A stretch of DNA of 64,000 nt from the NCBI GenBank assembly GCA_010015745.1, contig ML978162.1, forward strand, positions 62,001-126,000, written 5' to 3'. The notes beneath the pieces are model-generated. The model did not search any database. It had not been told where the DNA came from and was given only the letters and a program-made list of their open reading frames with translations. Position 1 is the first letter of the stretch. Every line of letters begins with the position of its first letter. The position numbers were made by a program, and so were the translations under genes. This document shows positions 22,087 to 34,653 of the stretch, piece after piece. The stretch comes from Setomelanomma holmii (Eukaryota > Ascomycota > Dothideomycetes > Pleosporales > Phaeosphaeriaceae).

Positions 22087-23292
22087 ATCTCGCGCGAAGG
22101 ATCGTAGAGTGAGGGACTTTGGTTCTGACGAGGGTTATTGTGGGTGTAAAAGTAGAGCGCTCAGTTTGTGTGCGTACGGGTTGGGCTTAGCGGTTGAGAT
22201 GACCGGAGCGGTGATTTGTGAGAGTTGTTCAAATAATCACGAGAATTATAACAGAAGGAGAGAGAACTAGCCCTTGACGTCACACATCGAACGGAACGGG
22301 CAGGAGCAACCCAGCGCCATTCACTTCTTGAAAAGTGACGCTGTGCACCAATTGCGAGAAGTCTATCGAACTGGAACATCCAGGGGAACCTTATAAAAGG
22401 CCTTAAATGAAGACTTGATTTGGCAACTGTGCTGGGAAGAATAATAGCAGTATCTTGGGTACATACATCATGATAAGACGAAGAGAAAAGAAGTATTCCA
22501 TATCGGCGTGCAAGTGCACTCTAAAAGTCACATCCTCCTACCTTCGGCTTTCGACACTGGAATCAAATTCGACTTCCTCGTCATGCTGACATGCAATTGA
22601 CTCCCATCAAGCTATTTGACGGTATGCTGTTGCCACACAAAGCTTGCTTGAGTCCTAGCCCACTACGATCATATTTGGGATGGACAATAGAGTACTTATT
22701 ACCACGCACTAAATGCCGAAACAGAAGGGCTGCGCCCATTGAGAGGCCGACCATGCCCTCATATATTGCTTCTCTAGCAGAGCAGAAGAAGTCATCCGAT
22801 GGTCGGCGCAGAAGTCGTCCGGTGGCTGGGAGCCATCTAAAAGGCGAGGCTTGGCGACCATACCATAGCAGTGGGCTGTGGTTACCCCACCAACACAACG
22901 CACTTGAAGTCGGTCAGCCCCCGCGTCTATAAGTCAGCGTATATACTACCTCACACACATACCTGGCTACTATAAGCTCTAGTCGATTTCTGCTAATAGC
23001 CGCTGCCCGAGGTGAGGTCGCTCACAAGCAATAAGTTCTGAAGCTGTGGCTATTCTGGGCAGATCAAGTAACATTTCAGCGTCGACAGTCATCGCTAAGC
23101 CATCATAGGCGGGAAACACAAGCCCATATCTCGCCAGGTGAGTCCCTCTTATTTGACTGGAAAGACATTGCTAGTAATTTTCAACAGCTTGTCGCTTCAG
23201 CCGCGGTCTCCGGGCTCATCACGGCCTGGTGAAGGTCTAGCAATCCCGCAAGACTTTTTGCCAGCTCTCAGAGTGTCTGAGCCACTGAAAAG
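22087..23292. other. Intergenic stretch
   Basis: About 1.2 kb upstream of the 703-residue family gene. It must include that gene's promoter near 22087-22400. No supported gene, repeat or RNA; short frames on both strands at 22580-22930 overlap each other and have no family resemblance. Confidence 0.35.
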
Positions 23293-24160
23293 ATGTCTAA
23301 TAGTAAAGGGCCTCGCCGTATAGCTGGCTTGTCGCCTCCTGCAGGTGTTAAAGAGCTGGAGCACGCGCCATTGATCGATCGTCGCAGACGTGAGCTGAAG
23401 CAACAGCTGGGACCGTATCTTATATTCGGCGCCTGCCACCCTCTAGAGGAGAAGAGACGAACGATCTTCGACCCGGAGGCCCTCTTGCGCAAGAGTGAGT
23501 GCGCTGCATCATCGTGAGAAGACTTCGCTCACAGCTGAATCCAGCCCAATTTGTCACGCCTAACAACCGCTTCGCCGCGCTCGGTCTGCCAGCCCGTCGA
23601 CCCCTCTATTGTGAGATCGCGGCCTTCGTAAACAAGGATAGGGCCAGCATTCGTGCGCTATCAATCTCGCCCGTAGTCGTGGAGATAGCGTCCCACTTTA
23701 CTTCGCCGGACTTCCTAGCCCTAGCAGGAGTATGCTTGCCGGTCAATTACACGATCAAATTGCAGTCTCCAAACAGCTTGCGCATGTCACAGGGAATGCT
23801 GAGACCGATGCCTCCTCGACGCGCAATGGCAATCCAGCCCGAATACATGCAGGCCGTGCAAATGACGACAACTTCGAATTTCACAGGGGCAGACAATGGG
23901 AAGCGGATTATTGGCTCTGCTATGAGATTCTCGGCAGATGGATAGTGAGAGCAGGACGGCTTGGGCGCACTGGCCAACTTGACCTCAAAGCCCCGCGCGC
24001 ACATTGTGAAGCGGAGGCCACTCTCAGACAATCGGGGGAACGCTATTTGGCACAGGCTATTGACTTGAGGAAAATCGGTTTCCCGGTTTCGCGTCGCAAA
24101 CAGGGAAGCTTGATGGATCTGCAACTTCTCCCAGCTCGAAGTCGATCCTGCACAATGTAG
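23293..24160 (+). pseudogene. Hypothetical gene, probably frameshifted
   Basis: Exon 1 (23293-23494: MSNSKGPRRIAGLSPPAGVK...) joins exon 2 (from 23545) through a phase-consistent 50-nt GTGAGT...CCAG intron, giving '...EALLRK|TQFVTPNNRFAALGLPARR'. That frame runs with good composition to about 23730 (SHFTSPDFLALAG). After this the protein-like signal moves to another frame (LAGQLHDQIAVSKQLAHVTG ... NDDNFEFHRGRQWEADYWLC) ending at 24160. A one- or two-base indel near 23730, or a missed short intron, would explain it. No domain recognised; the N-terminal part is basic and Leu/Pro-rich. The status as gene or pseudogene is uncertain. Confidence 0.4.
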
Positions 24161-25323
24161 CCCCACAGCACTTACGCAACATGCCCGTTATTTTGCGAGA
24201 TTTCAGAATCCAGCTAGATAGTATTGACCCTGATAAGCCTCAGAGGCGATTCGAATCAGTTCTAAGCCCAGATACAGTAGTTGATTAGGTCTTGAGTGCT
24301 ATGGTGCGGATATAGAGGTGAGGTGTGTTGAAGACGTTGTGAAGCCAGTATGTGAGTTGCGCGTCCGTGCTCACGATTTCCGCACTCCAAGCATGCAGGC
24401 CGCCCACCGCTTTTCAGACCCACCATGTCCATTTGTCTCACGCTGCACAACAAGCCCACACATAAATGGTTTTTGCTGATTTGTTGGATCCGGCAACATC
24501 GACAAGCAGTATCCCCAGCGATCAGTTGCAGCAATTGCAATATTAGAGACACTATATGGGACCCAAGCTATCCTTTCCCACTCTAGATTATTGCCAGGAC
24601 ATGGAGCGCGAAAGCCCTATCGTGGGCATAAGATCCGTTCAAAGAGACATTACAGTGAGAATGATAGCGTTTGATTGACACTTGGGCTCGTGATGATTCA
24701 CTTCTGCACCGCGGGCATAGAGCTAGCGTTGCCAGGCATCAGGCTGTCCCTGGGGATACCCCTCGATATATCACTGCTAACATTTAACGCTCTACACCTT
24801 CCATCCTACTCACGAAGGCTTTTGTTTCATTGCTATCTATAGAGGTAAAGCCCACGATAACGGACGGCGTAAAACGGCACTGAACATTAGTAGGACTTTC
24901 ATCGCAAGCCTACCTAGACACACGAGACTCGGACACTTCCGCGAAAGTCGAAGTCAAAACTACCTCGTGTTTACTGTCAACCTGAACCTTTGAAGTATAC
25001 GAGTCTCCACGATGGCTCGCTGTAGGTATCACTACGACGGCCGTTGGCACAGCCAGCCGAAGGCGTTGGGCAAAGGGAACAACAACGATGTGCCTGGGGG
25101 ATTTTATCAAGCTGCTGGAGGAGAATATCGATCCGTTGGAGGAGAGGATCAAGCCAGAGCAGCCGGAGGCACCGCAGGGCGTCGCGATGACTACCTTACC
25201 CACTTGGAGACAGGAGAAGAGCGACCAGACTTTCCACTTCCTGACTCGAGTGTATTCTTTATAACAGAAGATGATATTGTCGAGGTGCCTCGGGCCTTAT
25301 GACCCGGAAATCTCTGGCGAGAA
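24161..25323. other. Intergenic or decayed stretch
   Basis: No confident gene. Around 25089-25262 a + frame reads acidic helical sequence (MCLGDFIKLLEENIDPLEER...) to TAA at the end, possibly an exon or relic linked to the frame that follows at 25324, but no splice joins them convincingly. Confidence 0.3.
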
Positions 25324-25884
25324 GTGCAAGACGACGAGAAAGGCTTCGTCGTTACCACCAAGGAGCCGTTGTCGACTCCAGCGCCTACAACAGAGAGCGC
25401 CCGGACCACGAGCGGCAGCGATCCAACATGCTGCCATCGGAGAACCGAGCGAAAGCGCGGCCTGACGATCGCAGATGCCATGCGCCTGAAGGAGCAACGC
25501 GTAGGTCATGTCCGGCCTCGCATGTGGTACCACAATGATCCTTGGGCATTCCCTGTCGTTATACCTCACGCCTCGGCGGCGTTGCCTTCTGACAACTCGA
25601 CATCTTCTGAAGCTCAGTTTAAGCGTCCTTGCGAACACGATGAAGACTTCGGATTCCACGATATCCCCCCTGGACCAGCTCTCGACGTCCCAGAGCCATC
25701 AACACCTCCACCCAAGCGTCGCCGCGCGCCAGACTTTATTCCTCCAGGAGCCGGCACTGTTTCATCCCTCGGCAAGACTGAGCCACCTATGCCTCCTTCT
25801 AAGCGTCGTCGGCGTGCAGCGTTCGACCGCGCTAGCACCTTTTCAATCTTGCAGCCAAGCTTCACCACGCCAACTACAACGTGA
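25324..25884 (+). CDS. Hypothetical basic/proline-rich protein, possibly part of a broken gene
   Basis: A 186-codon frame with credible composition in its second half: acidic 'CEHDEDFGFHDIPPGPALD' followed by two near-repeats 'PSTPPPKRRRAPDFIPPG' and 'PPMPPSKRRRRAAFDRAS', which look like paired nuclear-localisation signals. A further acidic frame at 26005-26286 (DVPDEDDNDIVLSDVPSDLS) may be a downstream exon or a separate relic. I recognise no domain. It lies between two members of the uncharacterised family and could be a decayed disordered tail of one, but the diagnostic modules are absent. Confidence 0.35.
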   Translation: MQDDEKGFVVTTKEPLSTPAPTTESARTTSGSDPTCCHRRTERKRGLTIADAMRLKEQRVGHVRPRMWYHNDPWAFPVVIPHASAALPSDNSTSSEAQFKRPCEHDEDFGFHDIPPGPALDVPEPSTPPPKRRRAPDFIPPGAGTVSSLGKTEPPMPPSKRRRRAAFDRASTFSILQPSFTTPTTT

Positions 25885-26535
25885 TTCAGCCCTGAGAATC
25901 CTAGACACCTTGAATGGAGCACTGAGCACCTGGAAGAGCCTGGCAGCCCGATCGTAGAGATCAAAGGCTGGACGGACGTTGGCGACCAGAGTCATTGAAG
26001 ACTCGTGGATGCGGAGGACGCGGGCGAAGAGATCGATGGCAAGTACAATGCGATCGACGTTCCTGATGAAGACGATAACGACATAGTCCTTTCGGATGTT
26101 CCCTCGGACCTTTCGAAACAGGATGCTGATCACAAACAGAGCGGGAGCCACATGTCTAAGGAGGTTGGCGTCGAGCTTTCGGACTACCCAGATGACAGAA
26201 GCAATACATCAGAGTACAGCGTAATACATGTCCAAGTACCGCCGCGCGATGGGGACGGTATCGATGTAAAGGTACCGTCGCGATAGCGTGGATGGAGAAT
26301 TCGAACTTGAGCAAATCTTGGACCAGGGAAGAGAATCAGGCTGAGAGCGGGTTGATCGCAGGATGCATCCAAGGCTGAATTATGGGTTGATCTATATACA
26401 TCTAAACCACGGGTCCCAACATCATGGCGATATAGTAGCTAGGAGGTTTTCAGTACAGTTACAAACAACTTTGACATGATCTTGTGTGCCTATGAGCAGG
26501 CAGAGCGTACTAGCTACTCGGTGTCTCATGCTCAT

Positions 26536-27526
26536 TCACCATGTGAACTTCAACCGGAACATCTCACCACCTAGGGTTGTGATCTTGCCTTTTTGAAGTT
26601 CTTTCAGAGGTCCATCCAGACGAAGGAAGGCAACCCTGTCCGGTTGTGCGGGTCCGAAAGCCCAAACGAGTTGAGACAAGTCCTTGCCAACCTCATGCTC
26701 GCCGATGAACGCCTGCAACTCATCTACCTTCAGATCGAGCCGCCCAAGTTCCTTGGCCTTCTCGATATCCAAAGTTATATGGCATCGTCCATCACCGCTA
26801 GGGTAATGGACGACACCTTTAATAAGATGCTGGAGGTTACATTCAGTTTGGAGTTGATAGTGCTTGTCTTGTCCTATTTTTGTAGGCAGCGCAGACGAAG
26901 AGAGATCTAAAACGGTCGCAAGAGATCTGCTGCTGGCGGGAGGTAGCTGTTTCTGTAGCGTCGAACGATAAGAGCTCACACTCGCCTGCTGGACATCACG
27001 AAGAATGCCGTGGTGGTACAACTATTAACGTTAGCTCGTGTATGAATGCCATCATTTCAAGATACACTTTCAATGGCCCGAGAGATCGCTGTGGCCTGCC
27101 AACCTGCATCAACAAGACGTTGCTGGATATCCGGCCACCAGCTGATATGTACCGGGAAGAACTTTGTTTATCAGCCATGTATCAGTTCGAAGCTGACACA
27201 CCGCTGATACTTACTGCCATTGTCTCTTCTACAGACACCTGTACGCCTCCTAGAATGCGCAGATCGAACTTGGGACTGACAGCAGTCGCAAGAACATCCC
27301 TGTTCGGTCCGACCGCACCACGGCGAGCTCTGGAGCTCGCCGCACCGTTCGACTTCGAAGGATATGTAAGGCGAGCATGATCTCGCCGCCTGGATATTCG
27401 AGGACGTTTCGCATTTCGCACAGACGAGCGTTCTATGGCGGATTCACTGGTATTGTCGTGGGATATTTGAGCTTCGCCGGGGATGGTGTAGGCTGGATTG
27501 GCAGCATCTCGTTCTGATCTTGCCAA
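26536..27526 (-). CDS. Member 2 of the uncharacterised two-module family, 5' end uncertain
   Basis: Exons 27215-27526, 27066-27161 and 26536-27021 are joined by 53- and 44-nt GT...AG introns (branch GCTAAC in the second) in one phase, giving about 297 residues. The first module spans the first junction: 'RILGGVQVSVEETMA' + 'FFPVHISWWPDIQQRLVDAG', parallel to 'VRLLGNIEISAEEILAFFPH' in the 34.7-kb paralogue. The second module is 'VHYPSGDGRCHITLDIEKAK...LKVDELQAFIGEHE'. The N-terminal exon has no in-frame ATG. An ATG near 27550 (MSSSLANLLGK) is in another frame, so a small indel or an unseen intron separates it from the body. A 174-bp mobile insert ends only a few bases upstream of that ATG. The gene may be 5'-damaged. 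Confidence 0.6.
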
Positions 27527-27566
27527 GAAGGTTCGCTAATGAGGAAGACATTCCTATATGCAACTT

Positions 27567-27740
27567 TGTAACTGCGTGAGCAGTGTCGGTTGGAGGCTGC
27601 AGATCAACGACTGTATTGCTATCTGTTGTCGTGTTGTGATGTTCGTGTACAGGAGCTCTCAGCTCAGAGGCAAGTGCACTTGCCCACTGGGCAGTGCCTG
27701 CTACGATGGGATATCATGTGACCCAACCCACGTGGTTACA
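27567..27740. mobile_element. 174-bp TG...CA insert, solo-LTR-like, copy A
   Basis: Begins TGTAACTGCGTG and ends CACGTGGTTACA (imperfect inverted ends), flanked by the 5-bp direct repeat AACTT (27562-27566 and 27741-27745). A homologous element at 44455-44627 has its own different 5-bp flank. TG...CA ends plus 5-bp target duplication are the signature of LTR retrotransposon integration; a non-autonomous DNA element is the alternative. It sits directly in front of the 26.5-27.5 kb gene. Confidence 0.75.
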
Positions 27741-27745
27741 AACTT

Positions 27746-30700
27746 GCTTCTCTAAAGCTTCCAGAGCAGCTCGGAGAAGTTGATGACTGCCAGCCGCGCG
27801 AGCGTTGAATTCAAATGTTCATGTAGCGTAGTGGGCCTCATCGAATGCATATTCGTCGATTGCGAGAAATCCGTTGATTACCTTGAGGATACCTTATATA
27901 TTGATTAAAGCATGCCCTTCGAAGACGTGCAGCCCCTCAACACTAATCTTGATCGTTATCATGTACACCCAGCGTCTCAAACTGCACGAGACAATCACTG
28001 CTGAGTTTGCCAGAGCTGGTAGTAGCTCGTAGACCGTCGGCGGTAAAGAAGATTTGGATTGGCGGGGTAGCTATTTCTTGAAAGCTCGGTTGTGAGATCG
28101 TAGGGCTGCTCTCGGTGGAGGAAAACAAGCTGATCGTGTCAAACGATATCTTGTGTTGGATGTGGGAGCACAGGGCAGGTATGAATGAGGCAGAAGGTTG
28201 TTGTATTGAGAGAGCTACTGCGGGCGATTATATACACAACCAGATGAGTAAGCAGGTGACTAACAGAGTCACGTGAGATGCAGTTCACAGTGTACTGTGT
28301 GAACTGAGGTGCCAGGCTGACATCTTGATGTTGCGGATCAGAAGAAAAGAGACAGAAACGAGGTCCTGTGAGCGGAGATGGCCGTATGTCTTCGGTAGAG
28401 GAGAATTTGAGGATGAGGGAGCAGCAAATTGTGAAGGAGTATTCCGGAGCTCGGGAACCCGCGCCAAGCCATGTCCTAGATCGCCAATGCGTCCGGCGTT
28501 CCTGAAGAATGGCCATGCAACAGCAAATTCCTGAAGATTGGAGCTCGAGCAATAGCTTGACGACAGCAGAAACATCCTCCTTCTTCTCAATCTTGCATGT
28601 CCGAATACACCGTGGTAGCCAAATTGTACCTCTGATGCTATGGTGGTGTGTTTGTGGAGCGGCCGACCAACCCACTACGCCGCCCCATCCAAGACTGCTT
28701 GCTCGATACCCACCACATCGCCCTGATCGAGGACATGAAGAGATATCGCAAGACGGCCAGCTGGCGTGCTGCACGACTACGAGGACGACTGATATGACCA
28801 GGAACATACGATTCCTATGTACTAGAATGCGCAACAAGCAAGCGATAGGAAGATTGATTACCGCATTAGGCCTCTAAAGACCACTATCTGGTCCGTGATA
28901 GTCCTAATATGGTAACCAATCTGCCTATCGCTTGTTTGTTGCGCACTCTGCTATGTACCATACGCGGAGGGCATGCGAGCAAACATGGTGTTTGCCGTCG
29001 ACCCAAAGCCAAGTTCCATCCCGAACAACTGAGCCGTTTGAAAACGGGCAGAGAGCCGCATGAGGATTGAGGATACCAGACTGGGGGTACCATACATGGC
29101 AATGGTTGACGGTGATGGAGGAGTGCTGACCCAGCATTCTGGAGAAACGCGACTTCCAAAGAATGAAGCAGCACAAGTTTTCGCATCAAGAAGATGGAAT
29201 GGTGCCGTCCACAAGATAGGGCCGATGGTCTCGACAAGAGGTGCATCCTGAGACTCACAGCTGCTTGTAGTCAATAGCGGCGATCTCAAGAGTCCCTACT
29301 GTAGCAGCGCCACTCTGAGCACAGCTCATTGTGCGCAGGTCAGGAACAAAATTAACAGCTTCCTTAGGCCATAGCTTCATCGGTACGAACGAGCCGAAAG
29401 ATGTCTGCGAAGACTTGACCATGTCCATCGGAGAAGAACAACAATAGATACTCGGTCGGCCTCCAGGCAACATAATCAGATTCACGATGATCGAAGGCAA
29501 ATGGAACAAACACGGGACGACTTGCATCGTAACACAACCCTCGCGTGATGCTTGGTTCGATCAAGGTTTGCATTATCGAAGCGCTGAAAGACGAGATTCT
29601 GCTTTGGTGCTACCGCCCGGAGACAGTGGTTGTCCTCAAGGCGACCGACTCGTCTCCAGCGCGGGTCTTGGGTGTAGTGCTATCGACATGCAATGAAGTT
29701 CAGTTGCAGCAGGACTGCCTTCATGGGCCGAAGCTGCAATCCATCAGACTGGAATTGAACAGCACGATCATTGTACTGACCAGCAGTGCCAGAAGTCGCG
29801 ATGAGTTTGGTCGTGTCGCACAACGAGGGAACAACCATTGGTCGTGTCGAGCCGAGCCGGAAAGACGAAATTGACCCATTCAAGGGCGAGAATAATCGGT
29901 GACATGCCAGCATCCAAGTGTAGGATCTCGAATAGTGCCAACTATTTCTCCTCTTATCGAACAAGAACCCTTGCGTAGTGGTCACTACAGGTTGGGGTGC
30001 TTGAACGATGCATGGGCAGTCGACCGTGCCATGTGCTGCCGTCGACCCGAGAAGGCGCAGATGGCAAGGGACATGACGTCCACGATCCAAGCAGGCACAC
30101 TGGAGGACTTCATGAACTGTTCTGAGACTCGCCAGCTCTCAATTCGATGCTCGCGGATCTAGAATTGTGTCTTGTGCATCATGAGCATTTCATTTACTTC
30201 GAAGCCGAGTGCCGGCCGGCGAGTGCGAGAACATCATCAATGGTGACAACTTGGTTGTCTGTGAGTGTTCCACAAGGTTAAGGACCAAGACGGTCATCGC
30301 TTGGGAGAACATCTGCGTCAGATACAGCACGGTGACCATGAGTATTCCACAGCTTCGATGACCAGGGTGCCGGTCAAGCTGCACGGAGTTGCATTGAGTA
30401 GATGATGGCAGAGTTCAATGTCGAGACAATGTTCGAACTCTTGCCAAACATGGTGGTCGCTGGCTGGGAAGATATTGTGAGCCCCTGAATCCTTCATAGT
30501 AAGCTCTCATGGCCGATGGGGACTTTGATAGCTGCTTGTTGCCAGCACATTCTAAGCTTACTTGGTCGAACCAAGTGGATGCGATCATCAGGCTATCGCA
30601 TTAGAGTCGCCTTCTCAGCGGGTGCGCAAAGACAGCTAGTGGTCGATCGGGATAGAAGTGCAACAATCGCAGTGGGCATGGCCACAGACCGCGCTTAATG

Positions 30701-32816
30701 CACAGGCATCAGGCTCCCGGTAGCGGCTGGTGGCGTGGTCATTCTCTCTACTGTGTCGACCTCTGGACTGACCGTGGCGGGGTTGCCTCGCTATCTGTCA
30801 AGATTACTCGGCTCTTACGGTAAGCCGAAAATATTCAAGAATTCGATTGTGCGTTCTGGGCGGTCTGCACGAGGTATCGTTCTTTCCCTCTCGTCTTTCA
30901 GGCTAGCTAGTAGCATCGCCTGGCGGATCCTCGATGGCTGCAATGCACGAGCGACACAATTGTCAGCTGGTGCTGTGGTGTAAACTGCATCCAAGGGCTA
31001 CTCCAGTCGAAGGGTTCAGGCTCAATGATACGATGGTAAGTCCTCGACCTGAATGGCCCGGTATACGCCAGCATTGGGTTCGTCTTGGTGGAGACCGTGA
31101 ACGTAGAACACCACGCTCGTGATCATCGGTGTCGGTGCGTCGAACACCTCAAGGATATTGCAAGGCTGTATCGCGATGTGCCTAATGATCTTCAGGCATT
31201 TCGTTCCGCTTTACTCTTGAGTATGGCTGTGATTAGGAGCTGTCGATAGATGAAGGGTAGCCGCCGGTGCCGGCATAGAAATGGCTGGAACGGCGCTAGG
31301 CGATTGAGCGAACTTGCTTGCCACAAAGGTATCCTGCGGATTGATTTCCATTGTGGATAGGAAGTGTCGCATTAAAGCGCGACGACATGTCGATGTTCTC
31401 AATGTGATGGTGTTATCACAAGGTGGTTGAGGGTGGCAGCGTGCGAAGTGTGGTGTGGAAGGCACGACAATGTCGTGGCGGCAGACTTCCCACACCCGCC
31501 GTTGTGGTTCGCGGAAGCTCGGCCGAGTCATCCAAGTCCGCATCCCTGAGCTCTCCATCAACGACTGCTCTCTATTTCTACTACCATCGCGGCGCATCAT
31601 CCATGCGTATCGAGACTTCAAGCCTGCCGCTCGAGTATTGGAGGCATGTTCGAGTTTGAGGGGATCCGATGGTTTCGAGGCATTCGCGACGGTGGCAGGA
31701 CTTATAGATGCGCACATAGTCCTGAAGGAGGGCTTGCTGTGAGTGTGTTGCGACTTCACAATGTCGGAGAGGCTCTACGTTACGTGTTCATGAGGAAGGG
31801 CGGACTCAGCGACTCGTGACTCGCAAACAGGAACGTGATCAATCTAAGACGAGACAGTCAACACTCACGAAGATTTGCTGTGTCGCGCAGTTTCGTGTGG
31901 TTCAAAAAACCATGAGAGACAAGAGTGAGGTGTTGGGGAAGGGGTGTTACAAAGTGTGTGGTCGAGTTTGACGAGTGTGGGGTTCAGCGCGACTGAGCGC
32001 CAGGACCTGGCAATTCACAATGCGGTGGCCTGCGTTCGTCCTTGTCCTACTATCTGCAGTGAACTTCAATTGAGAATGGAACTGATCTCCTTGCGGTACT
32101 TTACCAGATACTCACAATGGTCCGGGCAATGCCTGGGCTTGATATGCCTGTTGGCTACATGCGAAGCGCTTGAACACGACCTCCTGACGGTTGCCATATG
32201 CGGCCTTGCCATACAGGATGACTAGATTGAGAACAAGCTTAAGATTAACGCAACGTGAGGAGCGGAGATAGCTGCATGAAAATGATCGCAGCGCACGCAA
32301 TTGGGAGCAGTGCTGCAGAGTTGACTCCCACTTCACAAAATCACCTTCCAATTGACTTGGTAATCTTGATCCACAATTGCAGATAAACGAGAACAGAGGC
32401 GAAAATCGCCAAGCGTACATTGTTGTAGGATAAGTACTGAGGACGACAAGCTCTAAAGATCCAACAACCACGCATGGAATGGGTCCAGATACTCCTTCTG
32501 TGACGGTTTATGAGAGGAGCGCATCACGTGTGCTGCGTGCTGGTGGTCTTGTGCTGCTTCCTCATCTTATCAAGCACCTCTTACCTGAACTGAGTCATAA
32601 ACACGTCATGTAAACCGACGTTGCTGATAGCCAGGAAAGCGGTCATCACCAACACAGCAGAACAATACACAACACATAATACTCAGATTTCCTACCCTGC
32701 GCAGTTCTATACTTGAATTACTGCCTCGCGCGGTTACCTTTTGATTCACTGCAGACACTGCGATACCTTCTCTCGACCAGACGCCGAGTAAGTCTGAAGT
32801 ACCCACAGCATGCTCA
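27746..32816. other. Gene-poor accessory stretch
   Basis: About 5 kb without a gene I can support. On the minus strand at 28140-28240 a TATA-like run and C/T-rich leader precede a frame (27943-28128) that lacks an ATG, again like a beheaded gene. Minus-strand frames at 29255-29573 and plus-strand frames at 29487-29874 compete for the same DNA, and none shows a domain. A MITE lies at 28824-28950. Confidence 0.35.
28824..28950. mobile_element. hAT-type MITE, copy A (127 bp)
   Basis: Near-perfect long palindrome with ends TAGAATGCGCAACAAGC and GCGCACTCTG, flanked by the 8-bp target duplication CTATGTAC (28816-28823 and 28951-28958). It is nearly identical, in inverse orientation, to the element at 41815-41942. 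The 8-bp duplication and (T/C)AGAG ends point to hAT transposase mobilisation. Confidence 0.85.
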
Positions 32817-33185
32817 TCAAGATCCACCGCCCAAGAAGTTATTATCCATCGTATACGCAGTCGTGACTGTGCTCGTCGCGCGTCCCCATTGCAGGCTATG
32901 GTCGGTTGCGACGGTAGTGTGGGCGATTTGCGTGCAACTTTGCTCGTACCATGTTGTATTTTTGGTGAAAGGTATGGCGGTTTCGATACTGCAATAGCTG
33001 GTAGTATACGTGGTTGTTGACAGAACTGGGCCCGTGGATATTGGCTCAGGAGCGGCGGCACCTTTGGTGGTCGTCAGCTTGCATCGCTCCGGCTTCTTTT
33101 GACAATCCGGACCATCTCCTGGGTTGGGCGCTGCGAACACAGATGCGCCGAAGATAGCAAGGACTGTGGGGAGTGTGATGAGCAT
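32817..33185 (-). CDS. Small secreted protein, effector-like (122 aa)
   Basis: The frame is open from 33269, but the ATG at 33185 gives a classical signal peptide: MLITLPTVLAIFGASVFA, with cleavage likely after the Ala-rich end before APNPGDG. The mature chain of about 100 residues has four cysteines (DCQKKPERC, SYCSIE, EQSCTQ) and is Thr/Ser-rich with a TTTYTTSYCS stretch. A TATA-like TATATAAG lies about 110 bp upstream of the start on the minus strand. The length, signal peptide, even cysteine number and setting in gene-poor DNA fit a secreted effector candidate or a small cell-wall protein. No named family recognised. Confidence 0.65.
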   Translation of the reverse strand: MLITLPTVLAIFGASVFAAPNPGDGPDCQKKPERCKLTTTKGAAAPEPISTGPVLSTTTYTTSYCSIETAIPFTKNTTWYEQSCTQIAHTTVATDHSLQWGRATSTVTTAYTMDNNFLGGGS

Positions 33186-33269
33186 GTTGTTGAATTTACA
33201 AAGAGTGTCGAAGAAAGTTCTCGTTGACTGTGTATGATGGTAGAGATGTAGTGAAGTCCTGCTGCTCAT

Positions 33270-34653
33270 CTGCCAGACATCATCGATTTCGTATGACTTA
33301 TATACTATGCCAGCTGCGATGACTACTGGTTATTGATCTAGGCTCGCCGAAGCTGAAGTCAAGCTTTCAGGTACCATATCGACCCTATCGAATACTCCTT
33401 GCGGTCGCTTCGACGTACAGTAGACGACGCCTCGTACGCTTGTAGGCTTGGCGTTTGTTGTCTGGATTGAAGAAATACTAGGGAGCCTAGTAGCGATCTT
33501 GGCATGAGGACTTCTATACATCTGCAGGTATCGCAAACCGTTTGGTCTGGTCGCACAAAGGTACACAATAAATTCCTGTCCGGCCAGGTAATGCGTTTGT
33601 GGAGTGTCGTGGACTCGATAGCTTCCCGCATGATCGGTACGCCTTTGTCCCTCGGTGTAGTTTTGTACGTTTGCAGATATCGAGCTGTTTCCAGTTGGGA
33701 TTGCTGTTAAGTCGTCCTAGCCGAGACGACTAGCGATGCAGGTTCGCGAATGTATATGGCAATTGACCATTGTGTGTCTGGGATTGGTCTCGTAGTCGAT
33801 GGTCTTGACAGAAAGTGACAGCAATTACAGCCAATAGCATCGCATAGCCGATATTGCTGGTTCAGCCGCAACTTCCCCAGCTCAGGGGGTCCATGTGCTC
33901 GTGATCGGCCCTCGTTGGCGACGGTCGCATGGACACACGTGTGCGACACATCCAGAGTCTCGTTCCCATGGTTGCCAGAATGTCGTGAGATTCATAGACT
34001 GATGTTCATGTGAGGGTGCCTAAAGCTCAGTGGGTCGAAGACGGCTTTTCGTAAAGGCCGTGCTAACAAAAACGCCTTACCGCTTTTGTGCTAGCTTAGA
34101 CTTCAAGACATTTGCCGTCTCCATCTAACCGTCGCCCTCTATGCCTCACAAACACTCACTACTGCGAACGTCGCACGCCCATCAACATAGCTTGCTTTCA
34201 TCAGTTCTCGATGATGCCGATCAACACCATCCAATGTGAAGATGAAAATCATGGTGGCACGTGCTCCATTCGAGCTTTCAAACACATCTTGCCACACTCC
34301 ATCACAAACGTATTCCCATGGCTAGAACTATGGAGGCTCATTCCATAGTAACACAGCTGTCTCATAGTATGGTTGTATTGACATGTACAGGATTCGGATC
34401 TTACGCGCCTTCCACGAGACTTGGTGGCCGTGGGTCTTGCTTATTTACCGCGTGGCTTTACTCGAAGAGCTGCGGTTGAACTAGCAACGGATGGAAGTAC
34501 GTCCTTTCACAGTGTGCGGAAGATTGCGACAGTGTGAACAGCCTTTGCTGGGACCTCCCGGTACATAATCGCAATGTTCCTGTGTGCTTTCAAAAGGAGC
34601 TTAATTCGATATTCTCCACCACAACCACCACGTAAGGTATCATATTGTCAGAA
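33270..34653. other. Intergenic stretch
   Basis: About 1.4 kb between the secreted-protein gene and the next family member. Includes the promoter of each at its ends. No supported gene, repeat or RNA gene seen. Confidence 0.35.

Noticed and set aside
31211..31759. 182-codon minus-strand frame
   Set aside because: Overlaps equally long frames on the other strand; no family block or splice pattern, so I could not support it as a gene.
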